DNA of 64,000 nt from Sphingobacterium litopenaei (GCF_014692495.1 NZ_JACOIJ010000018.1:1-64000), one strand, 5' to 3'. Positions 1 through 9,505 are shown, numbered from the stretch's first letter. Translations and numbers: made by a program. The notes: generated by a model from the letters alone, not told the origin.

Positions 1-152
1 TTGCTGTTCTCATAGCCTGTCGGAGCAATATTAAGCTCATCTAAATAAATATGGAGTTGATTGTCAACTTGATCGACTTCTAAAATCTGAAAGTATTCCA
101 AAAGCCCTTCGGGCAGCAATAAAGATAATAATTTACGTTCGGCTTCTTGCAA
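1..152 (-). mobile_element. Transposase N-terminal fragment (ISAon1-like), cut by window edge
   Basis: The minus strand is open from about 160 to the window edge and encodes a peptide containing LLSLLLPEGLLEYF followed by an acidic stretch and IYLDELN. This resembles the N-terminal region protein of ISAon1-family transposases of Bacteroidota. No ATG is visible: an in-frame stop lies nine bases upstream of the first shared residues, so translation would need the TTG at 152 or the 5' end is lost. Family assignment is from memory of the motif. The rest of the element lies outside the window, and no terminal inverted repeat could be recognised between here and the tRNA. Confidence 0.5.
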
Positions 153-294
153 GGGATATCTGTATTAAGGATGCTAAACTAAGAAATTTTTAACACTCCC
201 CCCAAGAATTCTGCTTGATCCCCGCAAAGCTCATCCACATACCCTGACCGATATTGTTCGAACCCTTGGGTTCTCGTGCAAAGCGGGCAAAACG

Positions 295-323
295 AAAAAA
301 GCCCAATCTTTCGATTGAGCTTT
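295..323 (-). terminator. Rho-independent terminator of tRNA-Lys
   Basis: Read on the minus strand, an 8-9 bp stem (AGCTCAATC / GATTGGGCT, one G-T pair) closed by a GAAA tetraloop is followed by six T residues. It sits directly downstream of the tRNA-Lys gene. Confidence 0.8.
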
Positions 324-331
324 TTAGATTG

Positions 332-404
332 TGATCCCGCTGGGACTCGAACCCAGGACCCATACATTAAAAGTGTATTGCTCTACCAGCTGAGCTACGG
401 AATC
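332..404 (-). tRNA. tRNA-Lys (anticodon TTT)
   Basis: The minus strand folds into a complete cloverleaf of 73 nt: acceptor GATTCCG / CGGGATC, D-arm with GCTCAGCTGGTAGAGC, anticodon loop CTTTTAA, and T-arm containing GGTTCGAGTCC. The anticodon TTT reads lysine AAA/AAG codons. CCA is not encoded. It has its own promoter to the right and terminator to the left, so it is a single-gene unit. Confidence 0.95.
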
Positions 405-445
405 TTACTTCTTTTTTGAAGTATCCTTCGTTGTTTGAAGTGATG

Positions 446-476
446 CAAAGATAGCTATTTCATGCGTTTCTGCAAA
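446..476 (-). promoter_or_regulatory. Promoter of tRNA-Lys (-33 TTTG, -7 TATCTTTG)
   Basis: On the minus strand, TTTG (473-476) and TATCTTTG (446-453) match the Bacteroidota sigma factor consensus. The -7 box is followed by CATCAC, as at the tRNA-Arg genes. The predicted transcription start is about 36 nt upstream of the mature tRNA. Confidence 0.75.
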
Positions 477-547
477 CTATTTTGCGTTTTTTATGGTAAT
501 TTTTAGCAAACTTACTGATTCTTAAACCGATAAATTTGCATCTTTTT

Positions 548-1546
548 TTACTCGTTAATAGCTTTCCAAAGCATATCTTTCAATTGCGTAATATTCTTAC
601 CCGCAACTGAAGAAATAAAGATGTAAGAAATATCTTTAGGAAGCTGTGCTTTCATTTCTTCTTCCAATTCCTCATCCAACATATCGGATTTGGTAACCGC
701 CAAAAGACGAGGTTTTGCCAACATCTCAGGATTGTATGACTTCAATTCGTTCAACAAGATAGTATACTCCTCTTCTATCGTACGATCAGTATCGGCAGGC
801 ACCATAAACAACAATACCGAGTTACGCTCAATATGTCTCAAGAAACGGTAACCTAAACCTTTTCCTTCGGAAGCGCCTTCGATAATACCCGGAATATCCG
901 CCATTACGAAAGATTTGTTGTCGCGGTATCCTACGATACCTAAATTTGGAACAAGCGTTGTAAACGGATAATTTGCGATCTCAGGCTTCGCGGCTGATAC
1001 CACAGACAGTAAAGTAGATTTACCTGCATTCGGAAATCCTACCAAACCTACATCCGCCAATACCTTCAATTCCAAAATCACCCATTGCTCTTTACCGGGC
1101 ATACCTGGTTGAGCAAAACGCGGTGTTTGTTGTGTAGCTGATTTGAAATTGTTATTTCCCAAACCACCTTTACCACCTGGAGTCAAGATTTTTGTTTCAC
1201 CATCTTCGGTAATTTCAAAAATCACTTCTCCTGTTTCGGCATCTTTTGCTACCGTACCAAGTGGCACTTCTAAGATTTCATCCTTACCTGTCGCACCTGT
1301 ACGCAATGCAGAACCACCACGCTCACCGTCTGCCGCAATAATGTGCTTACGGTATTTTAAGTGCAACAACGTCCAGTGCTGCGAAGAACCTTTTAGGATA
1401 ATATGTCCACCACGGCCTCCATCACCACCGTCTGGCCCACCTTTCATTGTCGTTTTATCGCGATGCAAATGTGCAGATCCTGCCCCACCATGCCCCGAAC
1501 GACAACACACTTTTACATAATCAACAAAATTTGAACCTTGAGCCAT
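548..1546 (-). CDS. obgE: Obg-family ribosome-assembly GTPase
   Basis: A 332-residue essential GTPase that acts in late 50S ribosome assembly. The N-terminal glycine-rich Obg fold (about residues 5-160, with GGDGGRGG-type repeats) precedes a G domain with the P-loop GFPNAGKST (about residue 168), switch II DIPG (about 215) and the TKSD specificity motif. It ends after the G domain and lacks the optional OCT domain, as expected of the shorter Obg form. It lies 24 bp downstream of adk on the same strand, so the two are probably cotranscribed. The ATG at 1546 begins the conserved NFVDYVKV strand, so the start is secure. Confidence 0.96.
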   Translation of the reverse strand: MAQGSNFVDYVKVCCRSGHGGAGSAHLHRDKTTMKGGPDGGDGGRGGHIILKGSSQHWTLLHLKYRKHIIAADGERGGSALRTGATGKDEILEVPLGTVAKDAETGEVIFEITEDGETKILTPGGKGGLGNNNFKSATQQTPRFAQPGMPGKEQWVILELKVLADVGLVGFPNAGKSTLLSVVSAAKPEIANYPFTTLVPNLGIVGYRDNKSFVMADIPGIIEGASEGKGLGYRFLRHIERNSVLLFMVPADTDRTIEEEYTILLNELKSYNPEMLAKPRLLAVTKSDMLDEELEEEMKAQLPKDISYIFISSVAGKNITQLKDMLWKAINE

Positions 1547-1570
1547 ATATAGATGTATCTTTTTTAAAAA

Positions 1571-2146
1571 TTATTTTTGGTAGCTATCAATTACAGCAGA
1601 CAATTCAGCGAAGATAGTTTCGATCTCACCAATACCGTTTACTTTAGTTAACTTACCTTGTGCTTCGTAATAAGGCAATAGATGAATAGTTTTGCTGAAG
1701 TATTCCTCAATACGTTTTTTCAATTTATCGGCTGCATCATCCGCACGACCAGATATCTCTTGGCGTTTAGCGATACGTTGCGTCAACTCCTCTTCTGTCA
1801 CATCCAAAGCCACCACACCAGAAATCGAAGTATCTATACTATCCAAAAATGCGTCTAATGCTTCTGCTTGTGCTACTGTACGTGGAAAACCGTCGAAGAT
1901 AAAACCTGTTGCCAAAGGATTCTTTTTGATTTCCTCTTCCAACATAGCGATAGTAATCGAGTCAGGAACCAAATTACCTTCTGCAATGATTTGGCTTACT
2001 TGTTTTCCTAATTCAGTTTGATCCTTGATGTGTGCACGGAAAATATCTCCTGTAGAAATATGTACCAAATTGTATTTTGCAATAAGTTTTTCTGATTGAG
2101 TTCCTTTTCCTGCTCCTGGAGGACCGAATAATACAAGGTTTAGCAT
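1571..2146 (-). CDS. adk: Adenylate kinase
   Basis: Interconverts ATP + AMP and 2 ADP in the cytoplasm. The 191 residues open with the P-loop GPPGAGKGTQ (residues 8-17) and contain the AMP-binding HISTGD and FDGFPRT motifs. The LID region around RQEISGRADD is short, so this is the short-LID, zinc-free form. It is the first gene of an adk-obgE pair. A perfect 19-bp palindrome lies 14 bp upstream of the start codon. Confidence 0.96.
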   Translation of the reverse strand: MLNLVLFGPPGAGKGTQSEKLIAKYNLVHISTGDIFRAHIKDQTELGKQVSQIIAEGNLVPDSITIAMLEEEIKKNPLATGFIFDGFPRTVAQAEALDAFLDSIDTSISGVVALDVTEEELTQRIAKRQEISGRADDAADKLKKRIEEYFSKTIHLLPYYEAQGKLTKVNGIGEIETIFAELSAVIDSYQK

Positions 2147-2160
2147 AGTTTTGATTATGT

Positions 2161-2179
2161 TTATTTTGTGACAAAATAA
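2161..2179. repeat. Perfect palindrome upstream of adk
   Basis: TTATTTTGT-G-ACAAAATAA has two perfect 9-bp arms around a single G. It lies between the adk start codon and the terminator of the neighbouring tRNA, where an operator or promoter of adk would be expected. No regulator can be named. Confidence 0.5.
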
Positions 2180-2210
2180 AAAGCCTAATCCTTGTTAGAA
2201 TTAGGCTTTC
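2176..2210 (-). terminator. Terminator of tRNA-Arg (copy 1)
   Basis: Read on the minus strand, AAGCCTAATTC and GATTAGGCTT pair around a short loop and are followed by a T-rich tail (TTTTTATTTT). It lies just downstream of the tRNA-Arg gene. Confidence 0.8.
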
Positions 2211-2221
2211 AGTTAACTAAG

Positions 2222-2295
<74 letters not shown>

Positions 2296-2339
2296 TTCAA
2301 CCATCACTTCCGGGTATAGCCTCTTCCGTTTTGGTGATG

Positions 2340-2370
2340 CAAATATAGGTAAAAAGCCTTTAATACCAAA
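2340..2370 (-). promoter_or_regulatory. Promoter of tRNA-Arg copy 1
   Basis: On the minus strand TTTG (2367-2370) and TATATTTG (2340-2347) are separated by 19 bp, the same geometry as at tRNA-Lys. The -7 box is again followed by CATCAC. Confidence 0.75.
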
Positions 2371-2432
2371 TTTTACAGCACTTAATTTAGTAAATAATTT
2401 TAAAATTTCAACTAACTCTGTGAATTTCAGGA

Positions 2433-2466
2433 ATAAAAAAGGAGGAAAATTTCCTCCTTTTTTTAG
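2433..2466 (-). terminator. Terminator of the RND efflux operon
   Basis: GGAGGAAA and TTTCCTCC arms are flanked by runs of A and T, giving a classic terminator shape in either direction. It lies 17 bp beyond the RND pump stop codon. Confidence 0.85.
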
Positions 2467-2482
2467 ATTTATCAAACAACTA

Positions 2483-5400
2483 TTAGTGTTTTTCGACGTA
2501 ATGTTCGTTAGGCACGTAATCCGCAACCATTTCAGCAGCATAATTTGTTGGTTCTGCTTTACCAAAACGGCGTTTTAAGCTATCCATTAATGAATATACT
2601 ACGGGTACGACTACCAATGTCAAGAACATCGAAGATAATAGACCACCGATAATAACGATCGCCAAACCTCTGTTCATATCCGCACCATCACCTGTCGCAA
2701 TAGCAATAGGAATCATACCGAATACCATCGCAATAGTTGTCATTAAGATTGGACGAAGACGCGCGTGGTTGGCAGCTACCAAGGAATCGTGTGTATTCAT
2801 ACCTTCTTCCTTACGGTGGTTCGCAAAGTCAACCAACATGATCGCATTCTTAGCCACCAAACCAATCAACATGATAATACCTAAGATCGTAAAGATGTTC
2901 AACGATTGATTCGTCAACGCTAAGGCTAATAAGGCACCGATGAATGATAAAGGAATAGAGAATAACACGACAAATGGTGTAGCAAAGTTGTCATACAAAG
3001 CAACCATTACTAAGTAAACCAAAATTAACGAAGCCATCAACGCAATACCCAATGTACCAAAACCTTCAGATTGGTTTTCCATGTTACCACCCCAAACGTA
3101 TGATACACCTGCTTTACGAGGCAACTGACTGAATTTCTCTTCCCATTCTGCCGCAATAGTACCTGTAGGACGACCGATTACACCACCTTGTACCGATACA
3201 GCAGGCGATTTGTCGCGACGCTCTAACATCGTTGGACCAGAACTGTATTCTACTTCAGCAAACTGATCTAAGGAAATATTAGCACCTGTACTATTTGTGA
3301 ATTTTAATTTTTTAACATCTTCTAAACTTGTACGTCCTTTATCATCAAATTGAATGTTAATGTCATACTCATTATCACCTGCACGGAATTTATTATCTGT
3401 ATTACCAGAGAAAGCAGTTTGCATGGTCATACCTACTGAAGCCACATTTAAGCCTAATGAAGTCATTTTCTCACGGTCTACTTTCACCGAAATCTCCGGG
3501 TTACCTGATTCCGAAGTCAATTTCACATCACGAGATCCAGGAACTTCTCTTAATAAATCCGCAGCTTGTAAGGCAAATTCTTGTGCATCTTCTACTGTAG
3601 AACCAATGATGGTTAACTTCAATGGCGCTTGCTCCGCTCCCATGATACCTACTGGTACAGATTTGATTTTTGCACCCACTAATTTTGGTAGCAACTCATT
3701 ACGCAATTGAACCGCAAATACTTTGGAGTTCATGCTACGTTTAGCCTCTTCTGTTAAGATAACGTGAATTTCGGACTTGTAACGAGAACCCGTTGCCGAA
3801 CTCATACCACCTTCAGAAGATTGACCTACTGTCGTAATGATTTTTTCAATTTCTGGTTTTGAAGCTAAGATATCTTCTGCTTGACGCGTTAAGATGTTTG
3901 TTTTCTCCAAAGAAGCATCTTTTTCTAATTCAAATTGCATGAAGAACTCTCCTCTATCTGAGGATGGGAAGAAATCCGCACCAATAAATCCAGCAGGAAC
4001 TAAGGCAATAGATGCAACGAACAATACTACAGAAACTAATAAAGTGATTACTTTATTACCTCTTGAACGCAATGACCATCTTAAGATATCCGAAATTTTG
4101 TGTGTAAACTTATCCAAACCAGCTTCGAAACCGTGAACGATTCTTCCGAAGAATGAAGTCTCACTTAAGTATTCTAGTTTACCGAAACGAGAGTACAACC
4201 AAGGCACTACAGTAAATGAAACTAATAAAGACAATAAGGTAGATATAATTACAGTCACACAGAACTGAGCCAAGATATTAGCCACTAAACCTGTAGACAT
4301 CGCAATAGGTAAGAATACTACCACGATTACTAAAGTAATCGCTGTTACAGTAAAACCAATTTCCGAAGCACCATCATAGGCTGCACGAACTTTGTTTTTA
4401 CCCATCTCCATATGACGGTGAATGTTTTCAATTACCACAATCGCATCATCGACCAAAATACCTACTACAAGAGATAAACCCAGTAAAGACATCAAGTTCA
4501 ACGTATAACCCATTAGCAATAATCCAATGAATGTTGCAATCAATGACAATGGAATAGCCACCATCGTGATCGCCGCATTACGCAACGAGTGTAAGAAGAA
4601 TAACATGATGAAACCTACCAACACAATCGCAATAACCAAGTCATGGATTACGTTGTCTGCAGCTGTCAATGTAAATTCTGATGAGTCATTTGCTACCGAA
4701 ATCTTAACACCTTGTTCTGAATAATCTTTCTCTACCCCACCTATTACATTGCCCTCTTTGTCATACGTAGCAATTGTATTACGTACCAATTCCGACACTG
4801 CAACGGCATTCGCATCAGATTGCTTAAATACTTGCAACATGATCGTATTTTGACGGTCTACACGTGCAATTTTCTCAATTTCCACGATACCATCTTGTAC
4901 ATCCGCTACATCTCTCAAGAAAATAGTAATACCTGCAGGAGTAGTCAAAGGTAAATTTCGCAACTCATCAATACTTCTCACTTTACCCGCTAGACGAATA
5001 GTCGTACGGTTATCTTTAGAAGCGACATTACCTGTTGGGAAGTCCATGTTGGATGAAGCAATAGCTTGTTGTACCGCTGAGATACTTAATCCATAACCTT
5101 GGATCTTATCTGGATCAATTTTCACTTGAATCTCACGTTCTTCACCACCAAGCATATCTACTTTAGCGACACCATTGATACGCGCGAAAACAGGTTGAAT
5201 TTTCGTATCCAATAAATCGTATAATTCTTTCTCTGTCAATTTGGATGTTACCGCTAAGCTCATGATAGCCACATCATCCAAAGAGAATTTATTTAACGAT
5301 GGTGTCTTGGCATCATCTGGTAAGTCGTTGATAACGGAGTTGATTTTACGCTGCGCATCCGTCAACAGGAAGTTTACGTCTGCACCGTTATTCAAAGTTA

Positions 5401-5677
5401 CCATCACGACTGATACCCCTTCTAATGAAGTAGACTCAATCTTTTTTACCATCTCCAAGGAGGCAACCGCATCCTCAATTTTTTTCGTTACTGTATTTTC
5501 AACCTCCGTAGGCGAAGCTCCTGGATAAACCGTTTGAATGGTAATTACATTCACCTCGAACTTTGGAATCAACTCATACCCCAATTGGGAATATGAGAAT
5601 AGACCACCGAGCGTCAAAATGATGAATAACACCAAGATGATACTAGGTCGTTTTATCGATATTTCTGAAATTTTCAT
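2483..5677 (-). CDS. RND multidrug efflux inner-membrane pump (AcrB/HAE1 type)
   Basis: A proton-driven inner-membrane exporter, the pump of a tripartite efflux complex. The 1064 residues have the usual two-fold layout: TM1 near the N-terminus, a porter domain, TM2-TM6, then the repeat. The proton-relay acids are in the TM4 motif VDDAIVVIEN, and the relay lysine is in TM10 (GLVAKNAIMLVDF). This marks the hydrophobe/amphiphile class, not the heavy-metal class. It is the last gene of the TetR-TolC-adaptor-pump operon, 19 bp after the adaptor. The substrate cannot be read from the sequence. Confidence 0.93.
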   Translation of the reverse strand: MKISEISIKRPSIILVLFIILTLGGLFSYSQLGYELIPKFEVNVITIQTVYPGASPTEVENTVTKKIEDAVASLEMVKKIESTSLEGVSVVMVTLNNGADVNFLLTDAQRKINSVINDLPDDAKTPSLNKFSLDDVAIMSLAVTSKLTEKELYDLLDTKIQPVFARINGVAKVDMLGGEEREIQVKIDPDKIQGYGLSISAVQQAIASSNMDFPTGNVASKDNRTTIRLAGKVRSIDELRNLPLTTPAGITIFLRDVADVQDGIVEIEKIARVDRQNTIMLQVFKQSDANAVAVSELVRNTIATYDKEGNVIGGVEKDYSEQGVKISVANDSSEFTLTAADNVIHDLVIAIVLVGFIMLFFLHSLRNAAITMVAIPLSLIATFIGLLLMGYTLNLMSLLGLSLVVGILVDDAIVVIENIHRHMEMGKNKVRAAYDGASEIGFTVTAITLVIVVVFLPIAMSTGLVANILAQFCVTVIISTLLSLLVSFTVVPWLYSRFGKLEYLSETSFFGRIVHGFEAGLDKFTHKISDILRWSLRSRGNKVITLLVSVVLFVASIALVPAGFIGADFFPSSDRGEFFMQFELEKDASLEKTNILTRQAEDILASKPEIEKIITTVGQSSEGGMSSATGSRYKSEIHVILTEEAKRSMNSKVFAVQLRNELLPKLVGAKIKSVPVGIMGAEQAPLKLTIIGSTVEDAQEFALQAADLLREVPGSRDVKLTSESGNPEISVKVDREKMTSLGLNVASVGMTMQTAFSGNTDNKFRAGDNEYDINIQFDDKGRTSLEDVKKLKFTNSTGANISLDQFAEVEYSSGPTMLERRDKSPAVSVQGGVIGRPTGTIAAEWEEKFSQLPRKAGVSYVWGGNMENQSEGFGTLGIALMASLILVYLVMVALYDNFATPFVVLFSIPLSFIGALLALALTNQSLNIFTILGIIMLIGLVAKNAIMLVDFANHRKEEGMNTHDSLVAANHARLRPILMTTIAMVFGMIPIAIATGDGADMNRGLAIVIIGGLLSSMFLTLVVVPVVYSLMDSLKRRFGKAEPTNYAAEMVADYVPNEHYVEKH

Positions 5678-5696
5678 AATAGCTTTTTACCCAATC

Positions 5697-6752
5697 TTAT
5701 TTAATAACTTCGATTGCAGTTTGATCTAACAAGTTAATTTGACCTGAAATGATTACTTGATCACCCGCGTTAAGACCGCTCAACACTTCGATGTTGTTAC
5801 CAAAGTTTCTTCCTGAAACCACCTTAGTTTCGATTGCTTTACCATTTTTAGCAACAAATACTTTGTTGTCTGATACAGAACCTACAAAAGCAGTACGAGG
5901 AATTACTAATACGCTAGCTGCAGATTTGCCACCGAAATTAGCCGTACCGTACATTCCTGCACGAAGATCATTTCCTTTGTTAGCAACTTCTACTTCTACT
6001 GGAAAATTTAAGCTACCATCTGATTTAGGAGCGATAAATGTAATACGACCAGTATATGATTTATCTGTATAAACAGAAGCTGTTACATCTACAGATTGAC
6101 CTACAGCTAAACTTGCCACATTTTTCTCATCTACGTTCACACGTAATTTCAACGAGCTTACGTTTACAATGTCAAAAGCTGGAGTTCCTGGATTTACATA
6201 CGTTCCTGGCTCAATTTTACGTGCATTCACAATACCCGATACAGATGTTTTGATAGTTACATCACCAGCAGTTAATTTAGAACTACGTAAGTTGTTTTTT
6301 GCTGTTTCAAATTGCAATCTCGCTTGATCCAATTGTTGTTGTGTTACACCACCTGTTTTGTAAGCACTCTCAAAACGTTGTAAGTTTTGTTGTGCATTAT
6401 CATAGTTTGCTTGCGCGTTAGCTACATTGACATTTAATTTATCACCCTCAACAATAGCTAAAGTCTGTCCTGCGCTCACACGAGAACCTTCGTCCACCAA
6501 AACTCTAACCACACGACCAGCTGCCTCCGCAGATACAGTTACTTCTTGCTTAGGCTCGAAAGTACCATTTGCTGCATAAGTACCATCTATAGATTCCATA
6601 CGCGCTGTATCAATACGTACTGCTACATTTGCGTTAGTTTTTGCCGCTTCCTGAGTTACAGCGTCATTTTTTGCTTTGTTATTTTTTAAGATAAAAAAGA
6701 TTCCTCCTAATGCTGCTGCGATAATAATTACCGTAATTATTGCACGTTTCAT
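5697..6752 (-). CDS. RND efflux periplasmic adaptor (membrane fusion protein)
   Basis: Links the inner-membrane pump to the outer-membrane channel. The 351 residues start with a transmembrane anchor (about residues 4-22, AIITVIIIAAALGGIFFIL), not a lipobox. They continue with a barrel-sandwich half (VSAEAAGRVVRVLVDEGSRV), a helical hairpin containing the heptad-like YDNAQQNLQRFESAY stretch, the second sandwich half (GIVNARKIEPGTYV) and C-terminal beta-barrel/MP domains. It lies 14 bp after the TolC-like gene. Confidence 0.93.
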   Translation of the reverse strand: MKRAIITVIIIAAALGGIFFILKNNKAKNDAVTQEAAKTNANVAVRIDTARMESIDGTYAANGTFEPKQEVTVSAEAAGRVVRVLVDEGSRVSAGQTLAIVEGDKLNVNVANAQANYDNAQQNLQRFESAYKTGGVTQQQLDQARLQFETAKNNLRSSKLTAGDVTIKTSVSGIVNARKIEPGTYVNPGTPAFDIVNVSSLKLRVNVDEKNVASLAVGQSVDVTASVYTDKSYTGRITFIAPKSDGSLNFPVEVEVANKGNDLRAGMYGTANFGGKSAASVLVIPRTAFVGSVSDNKVFVAKNGKAIETKVVSGRNFGNNIEVLSGLNAGDQVIISGQINLLDQTAIEVIK

Positions 6753-6766
6753 AATATATATTTAGT

Positions 6767-8113
6767 CTAATTTGCGTTTACTAATGTTTTTAATTGTCCG
6801 TTAGATTTTATCAACTGAATTTCAGCAACTTTGTATTTCAATAAAGCTGTGTTCAGATTGTTTTGCGCATCTGCATAAGCATTCTCTGCATCAAGCAATT
6901 CTGTCAACGTAGCTAAACCATTTGTGTAGTTGTTATTGGTATTGTCCAATACTTCTTTAGCCAAAGCTACATTACTTCTATTCGTATTGATTGTCAATAA
7001 AGAGTTTTTGATTTGTGTCTTCGCATTTTCATTTGCTAAGGAAAGACCCAATTTAGCATCCTGAATATCGACTTCTGTTTTTCTCAATTCGATATCAGCT
7101 TGTCTGATTTTCGAACGTGTAGAACCCCCATTAAAAATTGGAATAGATAAATTCAAACCTAATCCTGAGAAATTAGACCATTTGAAACCATCACTACCAA
7201 ATGTAGGGAATATATTACCCATACCTAAATATCCAAAGTTACCTGTAAAAGATAAAGAAGGATAATAAGTAGAAACGATAGATTTACGATTCAATTCCAA
7301 TAATTCAGTCTGTTTATTCAAAAGAGCGATTTCAGTACGGCTATTTACATCCGCTGTATCATACATTCTTTCTACTGAGATATCGAAAGTTTCCTCTGGT
7401 AATACAATGTCATTTGTAATGTCCATTCCGATAGCAAATTTTAAGGCATTTTCTTGAAGTTCTAATGCATTGATTACTTGCTGTCTTTGTGCCTCTAGAT
7501 TATTTACCGCTACTGTTGTACGATCCAAATCAATTTTCTTACCTAAGCCCGCATCAACCAAACCCTTGATTACGTCACGAGTTTTACGTGTGCTTTCTAG
7601 ATTGATATCTAAAGTTTTGAGTTGAAGTTGTGTTTGAAAAACCTCATAATAGCTATTCGCTACCTTCTCAATTAGATTCTCTTCAGTAAGCGTATTATTA
7701 ATTTGATAAAATTCACGCGTAGTTTTAGCAGCTTTCAAACCAGTAAATAAGGATTGATTAAAAAGCTGTTGATTTACAGATACGGCTGCATTAGTTTGCC
7801 ACTTTTGTCCAAAGGCAACCATAATTGTTTCTCCTGGTTCACCACCAAAAATTTCGGCTGGCAAAGCACTTTTTTGCAACAACGGATTATAATTAATGGA
7901 GCCATTAGCATTCACCTGCGGTAGAGCTCCTGATCGAACTTCGTCAATCTTATATTCGGCATTTTCTACATCCAAAGCAGATTTCTTCGCTTCAGCCTTG
8001 TTTTGCAAAGCATATTTTATTGCTTCTTGTAAAGTCAAGACCTCTTGCGCATTCGCATAAGAAGCACCAAACAGACCGGCTAATAAAACAGCTATTATTC
8101 TGATTCTTTTCAT
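6767..8113 (-). CDS. TolC-family outer-membrane efflux channel
   Basis: Outer-membrane exit duct of the efflux pump. The 448-residue precursor begins with a signal peptide (MKRIRIIAVLLAGLFGASYANA, cut before QEV) and contains two OEP repeats rich in long amphipathic helices, ending in the typical DAENAYADAQNNLNTALLKY stretch. It starts two bases after the TetR stop codon, so translation is likely coupled. Confidence 0.93.
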   Translation of the reverse strand: MKRIRIIAVLLAGLFGASYANAQEVLTLQEAIKYALQNKAEAKKSALDVENAEYKIDEVRSGALPQVNANGSINYNPLLQKSALPAEIFGGEPGETIMVAFGQKWQTNAAVSVNQQLFNQSLFTGLKAAKTTREFYQINNTLTEENLIEKVANSYYEVFQTQLQLKTLDINLESTRKTRDVIKGLVDAGLGKKIDLDRTTVAVNNLEAQRQQVINALELQENALKFAIGMDITNDIVLPEETFDISVERMYDTADVNSRTEIALLNKQTELLELNRKSIVSTYYPSLSFTGNFGYLGMGNIFPTFGSDGFKWSNFSGLGLNLSIPIFNGGSTRSKIRQADIELRKTEVDIQDAKLGLSLANENAKTQIKNSLLTINTNRSNVALAKEVLDNTNNNYTNGLATLTELLDAENAYADAQNNLNTALLKYKVAEIQLIKSNGQLKTLVNAN

Positions 8114-8115
8114 TA

Positions 8116-8721
8116 TTATTTATTAGTAACTATTCGTTCTTCAAAAATTAACTTCACAGCCTTCATTTGACTGTCTAAAATATGATCCACATTTTCCAAA
8201 TTCGGGATACCACACATGATATCTTTTACGGTATGTAGTAATCCTAAACCTTTAATAATATTGCGCAAAACCACACTTGACTCTTCAATATTATCCATCT
8301 TTAAGTTGCCAGCATCCACGGCTTTGTTCAAAAGCGTTTGTAACACTTCCAAATCTTTACATTCTATCTCATCAATAAACTCTGTAAAGGCATTATCTCG
8401 AATCCAATCTAGGTTTTCGTTAATGTAGAGCATGTAATGCTTACGCATATGCTCCGCACGAAACTTCAATAATGCAAATAACGTATCCAGCAAATCGCCG
8501 TTGTATGCCTCTATCATCTTCTCTTCTTGCGAAATCAAATTAGTAGAAATATAGCACACCACATCTTTTATCAAAGCAACTTTGTCTGGATAATAGTAAT
8601 ACAAGTTCGCCTTGGTGATTTTTAGGTCATCCGCGATTTCATTCATCGTAGTTTTTGAAAAACCATAATGTGAAAATCGACGCAAAGCAATCTCTATTAT
8701 TTCCTCTTTTCTTTTATCCAT
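8116..8721 (-). CDS. TetR/AcrR-family regulator of the efflux operon
   Basis: A 201-residue repressor-type protein. The N-terminal helix-turn-helix (about residues 4-50) contains the family hallmarks FSHYGFSKTTMNEIADDL and ITKANLYYYYPDK. The rest is an all-helical ligand-binding and dimer domain. It is first in the operon with the TolC, adaptor and pump genes, so autoregulation of the whole unit is the simplest model. An inverted repeat CTTTTG-N7-CAAAAG (8735-8753) between promoter and start codon is a possible operator. Confidence 0.9.
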   Translation of the reverse strand: MDKRKEEIIEIALRRFSHYGFSKTTMNEIADDLKITKANLYYYYPDKVALIKDVVCYISTNLISQEEKMIEAYNGDLLDTLFALLKFRAEHMRKHYMLYINENLDWIRDNAFTEFIDEIECKDLEVLQTLLNKAVDAGNLKMDNIEESSVVLRNIIKGLGLLHTVKDIMCGIPNLENVDHILDSQMKAVKLIFEERIVTNK

Positions 8722-8734
8722 TTTATATTTTTAA

Positions 8735-8767
8735 CTTTTGACTTTTACAAAAGAATGTTCAAAAATA
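8735..8767 (-). promoter_or_regulatory. Possible promoter and operator of the efflux operon
   Basis: TATTTTTG on the minus strand (8760-8767) fits the -7 consensus TAnnTTTG. Just downstream the arms CTTTTG (8735-8740) and CAAAAG (8748-8753) form a short inverted repeat where a TetR repressor could block transcription. The -33 box is not clear and the repeat is AT-rich, so this is tentative. Confidence 0.35.
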
Positions 8768-8848
8768 CAAAACGTTTAAATAGAACGTAGAATTGCATTA
8801 AAAAAATACAATCCTCTGACAAAAAGTTTTGTTTAGTAATTATAACTG

Positions 8849-9505
8849 CTAGGTAAACAGTTTCAAGAACTTACGTTTATCTAATTTGTATAAACGCGCA
8901 GCCCGGTATGAGACACCAGTCTGATATTCATCCAATTCTTTAAGATAACCTAAGTTGCTCATTCGCTTTCTAAAATTACGCTTATCGAGCGTCTCTCCTA
9001 GAATAGCTTCATATATTTGTTGTAATTGTGTAAGCGTAAATTTTTCTGGCAGCAATTCAAAAGGAGCTGTAGAATAGTTGAGATTTCTTTTCAGCTTTTT
9101 TAATCCCAATTTTAGGATATCATTATGGTCAAAAGCCAATTCAGGCACTTCATTCACATCAAACCATTTTGCCTGACGCATATAGTTAGTAACTGGTTTC
9201 ACTTTATTTTTGACATCATCATATCGCACCAATGCCATATAAGCTACCGTCAAAATACGTCCTTCAGGATGACGCTTCAAACCAGCCATCGCGGCTAATT
9301 GCTCTAAATAAATATTTTTTAATCCGGTGTGTTCATAGGCAATACGATTGACCGCTTGCTCCATTTCCTCTTGCTTGTCCACAAAATAGCCAGGCATAGC
9401 CCACCAATCACGATACGGGTATTCATTCCTCTCATTCAATAAGACTTTCAATTTACCTTCATGAAAAGTAAATATTAAACAATCTACTGTAAAAAATGAT
9501 AACAT
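8849..9505 (-). CDS. NUDIX-domain transcriptional regulator (NrtR/AraR-like)
   Basis: 218 residues: a NUDIX fold (about 1-140) followed by a C-terminal winged-helix region (about 145-218, with FRKRMSNLGYLKEL). The NUDIX box reads GYFVDKQEEMEQAVNRIAYEHTG: the catalytic REUxEE core is changed to RIAYEH, with one extra residue before it. Hydrolase activity is therefore doubtful and a sensor role is more likely. Proteins of this layout in Bacteroidota include sugar-responsive regulators. It is divergent from pfkA, and the 237-bp intergenic region holds a palindrome in the pfkA promoter. The effector is unknown. Confidence 0.82.
   Translation of the reverse strand: MLSFFTVDCLIFTFHEGKLKVLLNERNEYPYRDWWAMPGYFVDKQEEMEQAVNRIAYEHTGLKNIYLEQLAAMAGLKRHPEGRILTVAYMALVRYDDVKNKVKPVTNYMRQAKWFDVNEVPELAFDHNDILKLGLKKLKRNLNYSTAPFELLPEKFTLTQLQQIYEAILGETLDKRNFRKRMSNLGYLKELDEYQTGVSYRAARLYKLDKRKFLKLFT

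Noticed and set aside
179-367. Minus-strand open frame running from tRNA-Lys towards the transposase fragment
   Set aside because: Its first codons lie within the tRNA gene and it contains the tRNA terminator; the tail has no recognisable similarity.
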